DNA of 64,000 nucleotides from Trebonia sp963759545. GTDB taxonomy: Bacteria > Actinomycetota > Actinomycetes > Streptosporangiales > Streptosporangiaceae. The notes beneath the pieces are model-generated. The model ran no database searches. It saw nothing but the letters and a program-made list of their open reading frames with translations, and was not told the origin of the DNA. The position numbers and the translations under genes were made by a program. Location of the stretch: positions 248,001 to 312,000 of the forward strand of contig CAVXAB010000017.1 of the NCBI GenBank assembly GCA_963759545.1, read 5' to 3'. This document shows positions 8,097-16,256 of this stretch, piece by piece; position 1 is the first letter of the stretch; each line of letters opens with the position of its first letter.

Positions 8097-9290
8097 GTGC
8101 GCTCCGTCAGGAAGCCATGGTGGCAGCAGGCAACGGCGCTTGTGACCGTGAGCACTGGCGGCATAATAACCGGGCTCAACTTCGTCCCAGGGGCGGCCAC
8201 GACGATGACCTCGCCGACCAGCGTGCCACTGCACCTGCTCGCCCTGGAGCAGGCGGCGCAGCCTGGCACGTTCACCGACCTCGCGGTCGGCGGGGACAGC
8301 GCGTCCAGGGTGACGAGCGACGCCCAGCTGCGCGCGGCCATCGTGAACGTGGCGGGGTACTACCTGCGGCTGGCCAAGACCAGGACGCCCGCCCAGATGG
8401 AGGCGCTGATCTGGGACAACACCAGCAGCGACGGCGCCGACCACGGGGAGTCCTGCGCGGCGTTCGCCAGCCTGACGCTTGAGCTCGCCGCGCAGGCCGT
8501 CGGCCAGCAGAGCTGGGTCACGGGCGGCGACACCTACCCGTGGCCGATGCCCGAGTGGGCCGACGCGCGGGTGGACACCAACCCGGCGTCGCCCCAGATC
8601 ACGTCCGTGGTGGCGGACGCCGAGGCGCACGGCCGCTGGCATCCGCTCGGCGACGGCTACCAGCCCCAGCCGGGCGACTGGGCCGTGTACGACGGCCACG
8701 TGGAGGTCGTTACCGGCTACGCCGGCGGCGTCCTCGACACGATCGGCGCGGACTCGCTGCCCGGCCTCACGGTGAACGCGCATTCCTCCGGCGCGCCGCT
8801 CGCCGAGCAGGGCGTGGCGGGCTTCGTCGACAACGGCAGCCTCACGCAGGCGGGCGGCGCCCTCACGTCGTCCACGCCGACGGTCAACCATGCCTCGTCG
8901 ACGCCGCCGCCGCAGGCTCAGCCGACCGGCGGGAATGCCAGCGCGGGTAAACGCGGGCGGAAGCCAGCGCCGGCCGCGACGCGCACCGGGGTCAGCCGCG
9001 GCTGGTCACACCGCGTCGGCGGCGTCCGCCGCGGTCCCCGGCGTGCTCGCCACCGGGGACCTGCTCGGCCGGGCCGCCGCGGGAACTGGCACCGCCGCAG
9101 GACAGGGTGCGACGTCCGCGAGCGCGGACCCTACCGCGAGCATCCCCGGTCTGGCCGGCGCGGGCGCGGCGAAGGCCGCGGGCGCTACAGCGGGGGCCGC
9201 CGACGTTCCTGGAGCGGCGCCCGCCGCGGGCGCGGCCCGCCCGCCTGCGGCCCACCCGGCCACAACGCCGCCGCACGACGCCGGCCGTGA
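8097..9290 (+). CDS. Peptidoglycan hydrolase, N-terminal CHAP-like part (frame lost after about 8,950)
   Basis: Starts GTG at 8097 after a GGGGGGAAG ribosome-binding site. An N-terminal signal/anchor (residues 9-30) leads into a globular domain of about 200 residues resembling CHAP/NlpC amidases: candidate catalytic Cys in DHGESCAAFASLTLELA and His in VYDGHVEVVTGY. From about nucleotide 8,950-8,990 this frame becomes Arg-rich nonsense, while the next frame carries a sensible Ala/Gly/Thr linker (8,990-9,260). Near 9,260 sense moves again to the frame of the following entry. I therefore read 8097-10918 as one multidomain hydrolase gene interrupted by two single-base frame changes. The region from about 8,990 to the stop at 9290 in this frame is probably not real protein. 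Confidence 0.7.
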   Translation: MRSVRKPWWQQATALVTVSTGGIITGLNFVPGAATTMTSPTSVPLHLLALEQAAQPGTFTDLAVGGDSASRVTSDAQLRAAIVNVAGYYLRLAKTRTPAQMEALIWDNTSSDGADHGESCAAFASLTLELAAQAVGQQSWVTGGDTYPWPMPEWADARVDTNPASPQITSVVADAEAHGRWHPLGDGYQPQPGDWAVYDGHVEVVTGYAGGVLDTIGADSLPGLTVNAHSSGAPLAEQGVAGFVDNGSLTQAGGALTSSTPTVNHASSTPPPQAQPTGGNASAGKRGRKPAPAATRTGVSRGWSHRVGGVRRGPRRARHRGPARPGRRGNWHRRRTGCDVRERGPYREHPRSGRRGRGEGRGRYSGGRRRSWSGARRGRGPPACGPPGHNAAARRRP

Positions 9291-10918
9291 CGCCTTCGGC
9301 GGCACCCGCCGCCTCGGGGCCGGCTGCCAGCCACCCGGCGTCGACGCCGAGCGCGCAGCCGACGCACGCCGCCTCGCCTGGCACCGCGGGCCGGCCGTAC
9401 GTGACGCCGGGAACCAGGGAACAGCAGTCGTTCATCAGCCTGGTCGCGCCGGGCGCGATCGCCGCGCAGCAGCGGTTCGGCGTGCCCGCGGCGGTGACGA
9501 TCGCGCAGGCCATCGAGGAGTCCGCGTGGGGCCAGAGCGGGCTGGCCGCGCAGTACCACAACCTGTTCGGCATCAAGGGAACAGGGCCCGCGGGGAGCGT
9601 GAGCCTGCCGACCTCGGAGTACCAGGGCGGGCAGTGGGTGACAATCGACGCGCAGTTCCGGGTCTACCACAACGACGCGGAGTCGATCGCCGACCATGCC
9701 GAGTTGCTCGCTACGAGCGGTTACTACACCCGCGCCATGGCCGACCGCGCCGTGCCCGACGCTTTCGCCAACGACCTGACCGGCGTGTACGCGACCGATC
9801 CGCACTACGGCGCGAACCTCGTCGCGCTGATGAAGCTGTACAACCTCTACCAGTTCGACTCCGCGGGCGGGTCAGCGCCCGCGACCACTCCGGCCCCGAC
9901 CGCCAGCCCGACCGCCAGCCCGACTCCCACCCCGACCGGCACGCCCTCCGGTAACGTGGCCGCGTCCCCCGCGCCCGCCGCGACCGCGCCCACGCCCGCG
10001 CCGTCGGCGACGGCACCGGGCAATGCATCGACCACCCCGGCGAGCGGGCGGGCGGGAGCGGGAAGCGCCGGGACGCATACCGCGACCGCCGGGCAGATCC
10101 CCGGCCTTGTCTCCCCCGGCGGGCTCGGCCCGGCGACCACGACGACCCCGTCCTCGACGCCCCCGTCCCCGGCGAGCCCCTCCCCGGCGGCCCCTGGCAC
10201 GTCGGCCAGCGGCCCGCGGAGCACCGGCCGGGTCAGCCGCACCGGCACCGCCACGGCGCCGCGCCGCGGTGCCGCCCAGGTTCCCGGGGTGGTCACCAGC
10301 GCGGGGATTGTCACCACGGCGAGGATCGCCAGGGCGCCAGGCGCCAGGGGTCCCGCCCGGTACCAGAGCCAGCTCCCGCACGCCGTCACGACCGCGCTCT
10401 TCGCCAGCGCGAAGGCGCCGCTTGCCCGGGGAGAGCACCTCTACCGCGACGTCGCCGCCTGTACCGGCGTCGGCTGGGAACTGCTCGCCGCCGCCGACTG
10501 GATGCAATGCAAGGCCGACCCGCGCTACTCCCCCGTGCACGGGGAGAAGCTCGGATCGCTCAACGAGGACGGGACCACGTATCCTACGAAGTCGGCGGCC
10601 TTGACCCAGTGCGCCTGCGACCTCGTCGAGCTCACCGCGGCGGTATACGGGATCGACCTCACGGCACGGCGCCGGCTGTCGGTGCGTGAGCTCGCGGCCG
10701 CGTTCGCCGCGTTCCGGTGGGGCGCCATCCTCCGCAGGCACGGCGTCTCCCCCATGGAGTTCCCCTACTCGGTGGCCGGCCTCACCTCACAGCACCAGAA
10801 GATGCACTGGCCCGCCGTCGACGCACCCGACGCGCCTGACCGTCCAGGCGGCCGGTTCCGCCCGCCGTTCGGCGCGGTCCCGGTCGTACTCAGCCTCGAC
10901 TACCCGGCTACCGTCTAA
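9107..10918 (+). CDS. Peptidoglycan hydrolase, glucosaminidase (FlgJ-type) and C-terminal part of the same gene
   Basis: The convincing sequence in this frame begins near 9,260 (TTPAVTPSAAP). It contains a glucosaminidase domain (about 9,415-9,865): REQQSFISLVAPGAI, the catalytic-Glu motif AQAIEESAWGQSGL, HNLFGIKG, and FRVYHNDAESIADH. This family cleaves the glycan strand of peptidoglycan. A long Pro/Thr/Ala linker follows, then a C-terminal domain of about 170 residues (WELLAAADWMQCKADPRYSP) of unknown type that may also bind or cut cell wall. The first 50 codons of the open frame are out-of-frame noise. With the CHAP-like part upstream the intact protein would be about 930 residues with two lytic activities. 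Confidence 0.7.
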   Translation: MRRPRARTLPRASPVWPARARRRPRALQRGPPTFLERRPPRARPARLRPTRPQRRRTTPAVTPSAAPAASGPAASHPASTPSAQPTHAASPGTAGRPYVTPGTREQQSFISLVAPGAIAAQQRFGVPAAVTIAQAIEESAWGQSGLAAQYHNLFGIKGTGPAGSVSLPTSEYQGGQWVTIDAQFRVYHNDAESIADHAELLATSGYYTRAMADRAVPDAFANDLTGVYATDPHYGANLVALMKLYNLYQFDSAGGSAPATTPAPTASPTASPTPTPTGTPSGNVAASPAPAATAPTPAPSATAPGNASTTPASGRAGAGSAGTHTATAGQIPGLVSPGGLGPATTTTPSSTPPSPASPSPAAPGTSASGPRSTGRVSRTGTATAPRRGAAQVPGVVTSAGIVTTARIARAPGARGPARYQSQLPHAVTTALFASAKAPLARGEHLYRDVAACTGVGWELLAAADWMQCKADPRYSPVHGEKLGSLNEDGTTYPTKSAALTQCACDLVELTAAVYGIDLTARRRLSVRELAAAFAAFRWGAILRRHGVSPMEFPYSVAGLTSQHQKMHWPAVDAPDAPDRPGGRFRPPFGAVPVVLSLDYPATV

Positions 10919-10941
10919 CGACAGAAAGGGCAGGTAAGCCC

Positions 10942-12065
10942 GTGTTCCGCTTCGCGCTATGGCTCGCTCGCCGACTAGGTGCTGGCCACGAGCCCACGAG
11001 CCGGTCCTTCGGCAGGCCCGCCGACCTCGCCGCGTACACCGTCCAGGACGCGCCCAACGAGCTCGTGACCGTGCGGCTGCCCGATGGCCGCGTCGTCCAG
11101 GGAGAGCGCACCGGCCATTCGGGAAGCACAGTGTTTCCGGAAAGCACAGTGCCGCGCGTCGCGGGAAACACCCGGCAGAACCCCACGGTGGTGCTGATGA
11201 CCCCGCCGGGCGGCCCCGGCCGCCCCGGCGGCACTGGTACTCGTTCATCCCGCGGTGGATGCGGTGGACCGCCGTGATCGTCATCGTCGGCCTCGTCTTC
11301 CGTCGGATCGTCGCCTGGGCCGTGCTCGCGGCGCTGTCGGCCACGCTCCACCTGTTCGGCGCCGACGTCCACCTGCCGCACGTCAGTTTCGGCTGGCCCT
11401 GGTCCTCGTCGTCGTCCAGCAGCTCAACCACGATCGTCGGACCGCTCGTGCTGCAGAAGATCGAGGGGATCGACAAGCCCGCGCTCGGCACGACTACCTT
11501 CAACTTCCTGTTCACGCACTCGGTGTCCCACTCCATGGGGATCTTGCCGTGCTGGTACTCCGCCACGTTCTACGCGGTCGGCAGGGCGTCGGCGACCGTC
11601 GACCTGAACCCTGGCGCCGCCTGGTGGAAGCCGTCGACCGGGCACTACGCGCTCCGCGTGCTCAGCAGGCCGTCCGGCACCATCCCCGGCAGGGTCACCG
11701 TGACGATGGCGCTCCCGCTGCCGCAGCTGCCGCAGTCGGTGCACGACGTGTCGATCGACAACACGCTGTCCAAGCCGGTCTCCTCCGACCACTCCTGGAC
11801 GTACCCGGGGCTGGCCTGCGGCGTGCTCATCAAGCCGCAGTTCGCCCAGTCGGTGCTGTACTCGCAGGCGCAGAGTGAGGCCTTCCAGCAGGCGACGCAG
11901 CTGGCCAGCGTGACCAAGCCGCTGATCGCCGCGGCGGAGAAGGAGGCCACCACGATCATCGGCGGCAACTTCATCACGCCGACACTCAACGCGCTCAACT
12001 ACAAGGTCAGCCAGTTCACCATCCGCTGGGTCCCGGCGGGGACGACGAGCGCGGCGACCGGCTGA
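10942..12065 (+). CDS. Membrane protein, possibly DUF4230-like, with one frameshift
   Basis: GTG at 10942 (ribosome-binding AAAGGGCAGG) opens a sensible N-terminus (MFRFALWLARRLGAGHEP, VRLPDGRVV) up to about nucleotide 11,225. There a G/C-rich run (ggccgccccggcggc) must lose or gain a base to join the frame that continues to 12065. That part has a juxtamembrane WYSFIPRWMRW, a hydrophobic helix (AVIVIVGLVFRRIVAWAVLAAL), a Ser-rich spacer and a domain of about 190 residues ending in KPLIAAAEKEATTIIGG. The last segment recalls DUF4230 proteins, but I am not certain. It sits at the end of the cell-surface block and may act with the upstream hydrolase. Confidence 0.65.
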
Positions 12066-12099
12066 CTGGCACACCGCATCGCGAGGTAACTTTGTCTAT

Positions 12100-13086
12100 A
12101 TGGGAAGCGTAACGCCTTGGTCGGGCCCGCCGGTTACGGGCGGGCTTGGCCGGGAAGAGCCGGCCGAGGTGTTCCCGCAGACCGGGCTGTTCCAGCGCGC
12201 CGCGGCGGCGTTCGCCGCGTGCGTCCCCGTCGAGCCCGCGGACGACGGCTTCTTCGGCCCGGGCAGCGTCACCTGGCGGCTGCACGCGGACCTGTCCGTG
12301 CCGGTCTCCGGGCTCAGGTCGCTGCTGCTCCAGGCGCTCCACCCGCTCGCGATGGCCGGCGTCGACCAGCACAGCCAGTGGCGCGACGACCCGGCCGGCC
12401 GGTTCGCCTCCACCGCCGCCTACGTGCTGACCACCACCTACGGCGACCGCGCCGCCGCGCGCGCGGCGGCGATGAGGGTAAGGAAGATCCACGAGTGGGT
12501 CCGCGGCGTCGACCCCGTGACCGGCAAGCCGTACGAGGCCAGCGACCCGGCGCTGCTGATCTGGGTGCACGCCGCCCTGGTCGAGTCCGGCCTGGCCGCG
12601 GCGGCCAGGTACGGCGTGGCGCTGACCCCGGCCGAGCAGGACCAGTACGTGGCGGAGATGACCGCGGCCGCCGAGCTCATCGGCGTGCCGGCCGTCGGGT
12701 TCGCCATGGGCGGTGCGCCCGCGTCGGTCGCCGAGCTCGACGCCTACTTCGAGGCCGTCCGCCCGTCCCTGGCCGCCAGCAAGTCAACGGAAGACACCGC
12801 GTCGTACCTCATCGGCATGCCCGACGTGGAGCCGGAACTCGCCGATGTCTGGCAGGTCCTCGCCGCCGCGGCCGTCACGTCGCTGCCCGGCTGGGCGCGG
12901 GACATGTACGGCTTCGGCCTCGCAGGTGCCGGCAACACGGGCCACAACGACCGTGACCCGGTCCCGCCGGAACGCGAGGAGGTCCGCCAGGTCCTCGGCG
13001 TCCTCGACGCGGTCTACCTCGGCGAGCCTGGCGTGCTCGAGGCCCGGCAGCGGCTCACGCTCCGGATGCGCGCGGCTGGCCAGTGA
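12100..13086 (+). CDS. Oxygenase MpaB family protein (DUF2236)
   Basis: A 328-residue DUF2236 protein. Family landmarks are visible: RLHADLSVPVSGLRSLLLQALHPLAMAGVDQHS (His-containing heme-site region), TYGDRAAARAAAMRVRKIHEWV and LLIWVHAALVESG. The characterised members, rubber oxygenase Lcp and MpaB, are heme-dependent, so a heme oxygenase is likely. The substrate is unknown. The stop overlaps the GTG start of the AarF-like kinase by four bases (GTGA), which couples their translation. A second DUF2236 gene is at 56935. There is no signal peptide. Confidence 0.88.
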   Translation: MGSVTPWSGPPVTGGLGREEPAEVFPQTGLFQRAAAAFAACVPVEPADDGFFGPGSVTWRLHADLSVPVSGLRSLLLQALHPLAMAGVDQHSQWRDDPAGRFASTAAYVLTTTYGDRAAARAAAMRVRKIHEWVRGVDPVTGKPYEASDPALLIWVHAALVESGLAAAARYGVALTPAEQDQYVAEMTAAAELIGVPAVGFAMGGAPASVAELDAYFEAVRPSLAASKSTEDTASYLIGMPDVEPELADVWQVLAAAAVTSLPGWARDMYGFGLAGAGNTGHNDRDPVPPEREEVRQVLGVLDAVYLGEPGVLEARQRLTLRMRAAGQ

Positions 13087-14456
13087 AGGAACCCAAGCTA
13101 CGGGTCAGCCGCGGGCTGACCGCGATGCGGCTCGCCGCGCGCGGCGGCGCGAGGTACGCGGCGAGCGCGCCGCGACTGTTCGCCGCCGCTGGTGAGCGGC
13201 GCCAGCAGCTGCGCGACGACCTGGCGCTGCGCACCGCGCAGGACGTGGCCGACACGCTCGGCACCATGAAGGGCGTGCTGATGAAGATCGGGCAGCTCGC
13301 CAGCTACGTCGACGACGGCCTCGCGCCGCCCGCCCGCCGGGTCCTTTCCCGGCTGCAGGACAGCGTGCCGCCGATGTCCCCCGAGCTCGCCGCCGGGGTC
13401 ATCGAGCGGGAACTCGGCGGGACGCCGGAACAGATCTTCAAGGAGTGGGACCCGCTGCCGATCGCCGCCGCGTCGATCGGCCAGGTGCACCGGGCCATCA
13501 CGACCGACGGCCAGGCCGTCGCGGTCAAGGTGCAGTACCCCGGCATCGCCGAGATGATCGCCGCCGACCTGGGCAACGTGGCCCTGATCAGGTCGCTGCT
13601 GAAGATGGCCGTGCCGAGCCAGGACGTGACCGCGCTCATCGAGGAGCTGCGGGAGCGGATCGGTGAGGAACTCGACTACCTGCGCGAGGCGGAGCACCAG
13701 CGGCTGTTCGCCGCTTACTTCGACGGTCATCCCACCGTCCGCGTGCCGAAGATCATCGACGAGCTGTCCACCGCCCGGGTCATGACCAGCGAGCTGGCCG
13801 CCGGGGCGCGGTTCGCCGAGATGCTCGACTGGCCGCAGGAGGAGAAGGACCTGGCGGCGGAGACGATCTACCGCTTCACCTTCCGCTCGCTCTACGAGCT
13901 GCACGCGTTCAACGGTGACCCGCATCCTGGTAACTACCTGTTCGAGCCGGGCGGGCGGGTCACCTTCCTCGACTTCGGCCTGGTGAAGCACTTCACAGCC
14001 GGTGAGCTCGATCCCCTCATCCGCATGATCGAGGCGCTGTGCGTGGAAGACGACCCCGAGGGCTTCCGGCGCGCCATGGAGGAGGCCGACTTCCTCGACC
14101 CCGGGGCGCCGATCGCGACCGAGCAGGTCGTGGCGCACATGTCGCTGTTCTACGAGTCGATCCGCGAGCGCGGGCCGCGCACCATGACCAGCGAGTACTC
14201 CTCCGCGGTGGCCCGCAGGTACGTGGACTTCAAGAGCCCGCTCGCCGCGTACGCCAAGATTCCGCGCCCGTACGTGATCGTGCAGCGGATCAACCTGGGG
14301 CTCTTCGCGATCCTCGGCGAGATGAACGCCACCGCCGACTGGCGCGGCCTTTCCGAGGAGATCTGGCCGTTCACTCAGGCGCCCCCGTCCACGCCTATGG
14401 GCGAGGCGGAGCAGTCATGGCTCGCGTCGCGTGAAACACGAACTCGTTCGGACTGA
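13083..14456 (+). CDS. AarF/UbiB (ABC1) family atypical kinase
   Basis: A 457-residue ABC1/UbiB-type kinase. The hallmark KxGQ motif is present (LMKIGQLASY, Lys about 68), followed by the Ala-rich loop AAASIGQVHRA (127-137), the nucleotide-binding Lys in VAVKVQYPG, the ExD-like EELDYLREAEHQR, catalytic NGDPHPGNYLF and the metal-binding FLDFGLVKHF. Members support isoprenoid-quinone biosynthesis or act on lipids. Actinobacteria often have several and the exact target is unknown. The GTG start lies inside the stop of the DUF2236 gene, so the two probably work together. No transmembrane tail is apparent at the C-terminus. Confidence 0.92.
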   Translation: MKEPKLRVSRGLTAMRLAARGGARYAASAPRLFAAAGERRQQLRDDLALRTAQDVADTLGTMKGVLMKIGQLASYVDDGLAPPARRVLSRLQDSVPPMSPELAAGVIERELGGTPEQIFKEWDPLPIAAASIGQVHRAITTDGQAVAVKVQYPGIAEMIAADLGNVALIRSLLKMAVPSQDVTALIEELRERIGEELDYLREAEHQRLFAAYFDGHPTVRVPKIIDELSTARVMTSELAAGARFAEMLDWPQEEKDLAAETIYRFTFRSLYELHAFNGDPHPGNYLFEPGGRVTFLDFGLVKHFTAGELDPLIRMIEALCVEDDPEGFRRAMEEADFLDPGAPIATEQVVAHMSLFYESIRERGPRTMTSEYSSAVARRYVDFKSPLAAYAKIPRPYVIVQRINLGLFAILGEMNATADWRGLSEEIWPFTQAPPSTPMGEAEQSWLASRETRTRSD

Positions 14457-14491
14457 CCCGTCTTTTGATCTTGATCCGCAACTCGCCCCGT

Positions 14492-14551
14492 GCCTTAGCT
14501 AGCACCGCCTCAGCTAGCACCGCCTCAGCTAGCACCGCCTCAGCTAGCACT
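14492..14551. repeat. Four tandem copies of a 15-bp unit at the 3' end of the CGNR gene
   Basis: Unit gcctcagctagcacc (plus strand) at 14492, 14507, 14522 and 14537. The first copy has one change and the last is incomplete at its end. On the minus strand the unit supplies Ala-Ser-stop to the CGNR gene, and then repeats the same in-frame stop downstream. Confidence 0.95.
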
Positions 14552-15079
14552 GCGGCGGGAGCGGTAGGCGGCGACGTTGACGCGGTTCGCGCAGGTCAGG
14601 CTGCAAAACCGGCGCGAGCGGTTCTTCGACAGGTCGATCATGACGTCGTCGCAGTCGGCGGCGGCGCAGAAGCGGAGCCTGGCGAGCTCGCCGAAGCGGA
14701 TCAGGTCGGCGAACGCCATCGCGGAGTCGACCGCCATCCGGTCGGCGAGGGGGGCATCGGGCGAGGTCGCGTGGATGTGGTACTCCCAGCCGTCGTGCTT
14801 CAGCAGCTGCGGCAGGGCGTTCGCGTCGCGCAGCAGCGTGTTGACCAGCCGCACCGCCTCGTCTTCGGTCATGTCCCACAGCTCGGCCAGCCGCGGGCGC
14901 AGCGCGCGGACCGCGTCAAGCTCGGCCTGGTCATGGGTGCGGCTGCCGGTCCAGCGCCAGTGCTCGACGAACGCGTCGAGCGCCGCGATGTCCGGCAACT
15001 CGTCGACGTCGCCGCGTGCCGTGTTGACCAGGGCGGCGGTCGCGTTGAACGAAATCTCGGTGTCATGGGCAAAAAGCAT
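14540..15079 (-). CDS. CGNR zinc-finger DNA-binding protein
   Basis: A 179-residue regulator with the usual two parts: an N-terminal ABATE domain (VNTARGDVDELPDIAALDAF, with a Trp-rich centre) and a C-terminal CGNR zinc finger. Zinc ligands are seen as RFCAAADC and RFCSLTC, followed by ANRVNVAAYRSRR, with Ala in place of Gly in the namesake CGNR. It ends inside a 15-bp tandem repeat. It is divergent from the EamA transporter gene, with about 120 bp between their starts, so it may control that exporter. This is inference from position only. Confidence 0.88.
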   Translation of the reverse strand: MLFAHDTEISFNATAALVNTARGDVDELPDIAALDAFVEHWRWTGSRTHDQAELDAVRALRPRLAELWDMTEDEAVRLVNTLLRDANALPQLLKHDGWEYHIHATSPDAPLADRMAVDSAMAFADLIRFGELARLRFCAAADCDDVMIDLSKNRSRRFCSLTCANRVNVAAYRSRRSAS

Positions 15080-15198
15080 TTGACCTCTTTCACCGCCCTT
15101 CGTTAGTGTAAGGACTGTAGCTATCCAATACTACTTACGAGCACGTACTACTACCGACGGCACCGCGGGCAGCGGCGCAGGTGATGAGGAGCAGGCGG

Positions 15199-16206
15199 AT
15201 GCCAACCGTGCGCGCAGTAGATGACGGGATGGTACCCCTGGCGGCGGCTGGAGCGCCCGCCAGGCGCGATGACCACGCCCGGCGCGCCGGCCGCGCGGGC
15301 CAGGGGGCCGGCATCGGGATCGGGCTGCTGTCCGCGATGTGCTTCGGTACGTCCGGGACGTTCGGTGCGGCGCTTGAGGGTACCGGCTGGTCGCCCGCGG
15401 GCGCGGTGCTCGCCCGGGTGTGCGTCGCGGCGATCGCGCTCACGGTGCCCGCCGTATTCGCGCTGCGCGGCCGCTGGTCACTGCTGCTGCGGTCCTGGCG
15501 GATGGTCGTCGCCTACGGCCTGGTCGGCGTCGCCGCATGCCAGGTCTGCTACTTCAACGCGATCGCGCGGATGGACGTCGGCATCTCGATCCTGCTTGAG
15601 TACCTGGGGATCGTCCTCGTCGTCGGGTGGCTGTGGGCGCGGCACGGGCAGCGGCCCCGGCTGCTGACGGTGCTTGGCGGGGTAGCGGCACTCGGCGGGC
15701 TCGCGCTGATGCTCAACTTGTCGGGGTCAGGCGGCGTGAGCCTGACCGGGGTGCTGTTCGCGCTCGCGGCGGCGGTCTCGATGGCCGTCTACTTCTTCCT
15801 GTCGGCGGCGACATCCGCCGCCGACGGCGGTGACGCGCTGCCGCCGGTCGCGCTGACCTGGGGCGGGATGATCACCGGGGCGGCTTCGATCGCGCTGCTC
15901 GGCGCGCTGCGCGTGCTGCCGCTGCGGTTCGCCTCCGCTTCCGTGACGCTGCTCAACGCGCAGGTGAGTTGGCTGGTGCCAGTCCTCGGGCTCGGCGTGG
16001 TCGCGGCGGCCATCGCGTACGTCACGGGAATCGCCGCCGCGCGGCGGCTCGGCCCGAAGCTTGGATCCTTCGTCGCGATCGCGGAGGTGCTGTTCGCGGC
16101 CGGGTTCGCCTGGGTGCTGCTGCACCAGGTGCCGACGGGGATGCAGTTCGTCGGCGGGCTGCTGATCCTGGCCGGCGTGGTGGCCGTCCGACTCGACGAG
16201 TCCTGA
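15199..16206 (+). CDS. EamA/DMT-family transporter
   Basis: A drug/metabolite exporter with about ten transmembrane helices and the internal duplication of the EamA family (GIGLLSAMCFGTSGTFG in repeat one, LTGVLFALAAAVSMAVYFFLS in repeat two). The frame is open from GTG 15181. I prefer ATG 15199 because a strong purine-rich ribosome-binding site (GAGGAGCAGGCGG) precedes it. Family members export amino acids or small metabolites. The substrate is unknown. It is divergent from the CGNR regulator and upstream of recQ on the same strand. Confidence 0.88.
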   Translation: MPTVRAVDDGMVPLAAAGAPARRDDHARRAGRAGQGAGIGIGLLSAMCFGTSGTFGAALEGTGWSPAGAVLARVCVAAIALTVPAVFALRGRWSLLLRSWRMVVAYGLVGVAACQVCYFNAIARMDVGISILLEYLGIVLVVGWLWARHGQRPRLLTVLGGVAALGGLALMLNLSGSGGVSLTGVLFALAAAVSMAVYFFLSAATSAADGGDALPPVALTWGGMITGAASIALLGALRVLPLRFASASVTLLNAQVSWLVPVLGLGVVAAAIAYVTGIAAARRLGPKLGSFVAIAEVLFAAGFAWVLLHQVPTGMQFVGGLLILAGVVAVRLDES

Positions 16207-16256
16207 TCCCGACCAGTTTCACTCTTCTGTCGGTCTTGGCCCGTAGGATTTTCCTC

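Noticed and set aside
8990..9260. Separate gene in the middle frame between the two hydrolase parts
   Set aside because: The Ala/Gly/Thr-rich sequence is a plausible interdomain linker of one hydrolase and lacks its own start and ribosome-binding site.
14492..14551. CRISPR array
   Set aside because: Fifteen-base direct repeats without spacers; a minisatellite, not a CRISPR. No other candidate array was seen.
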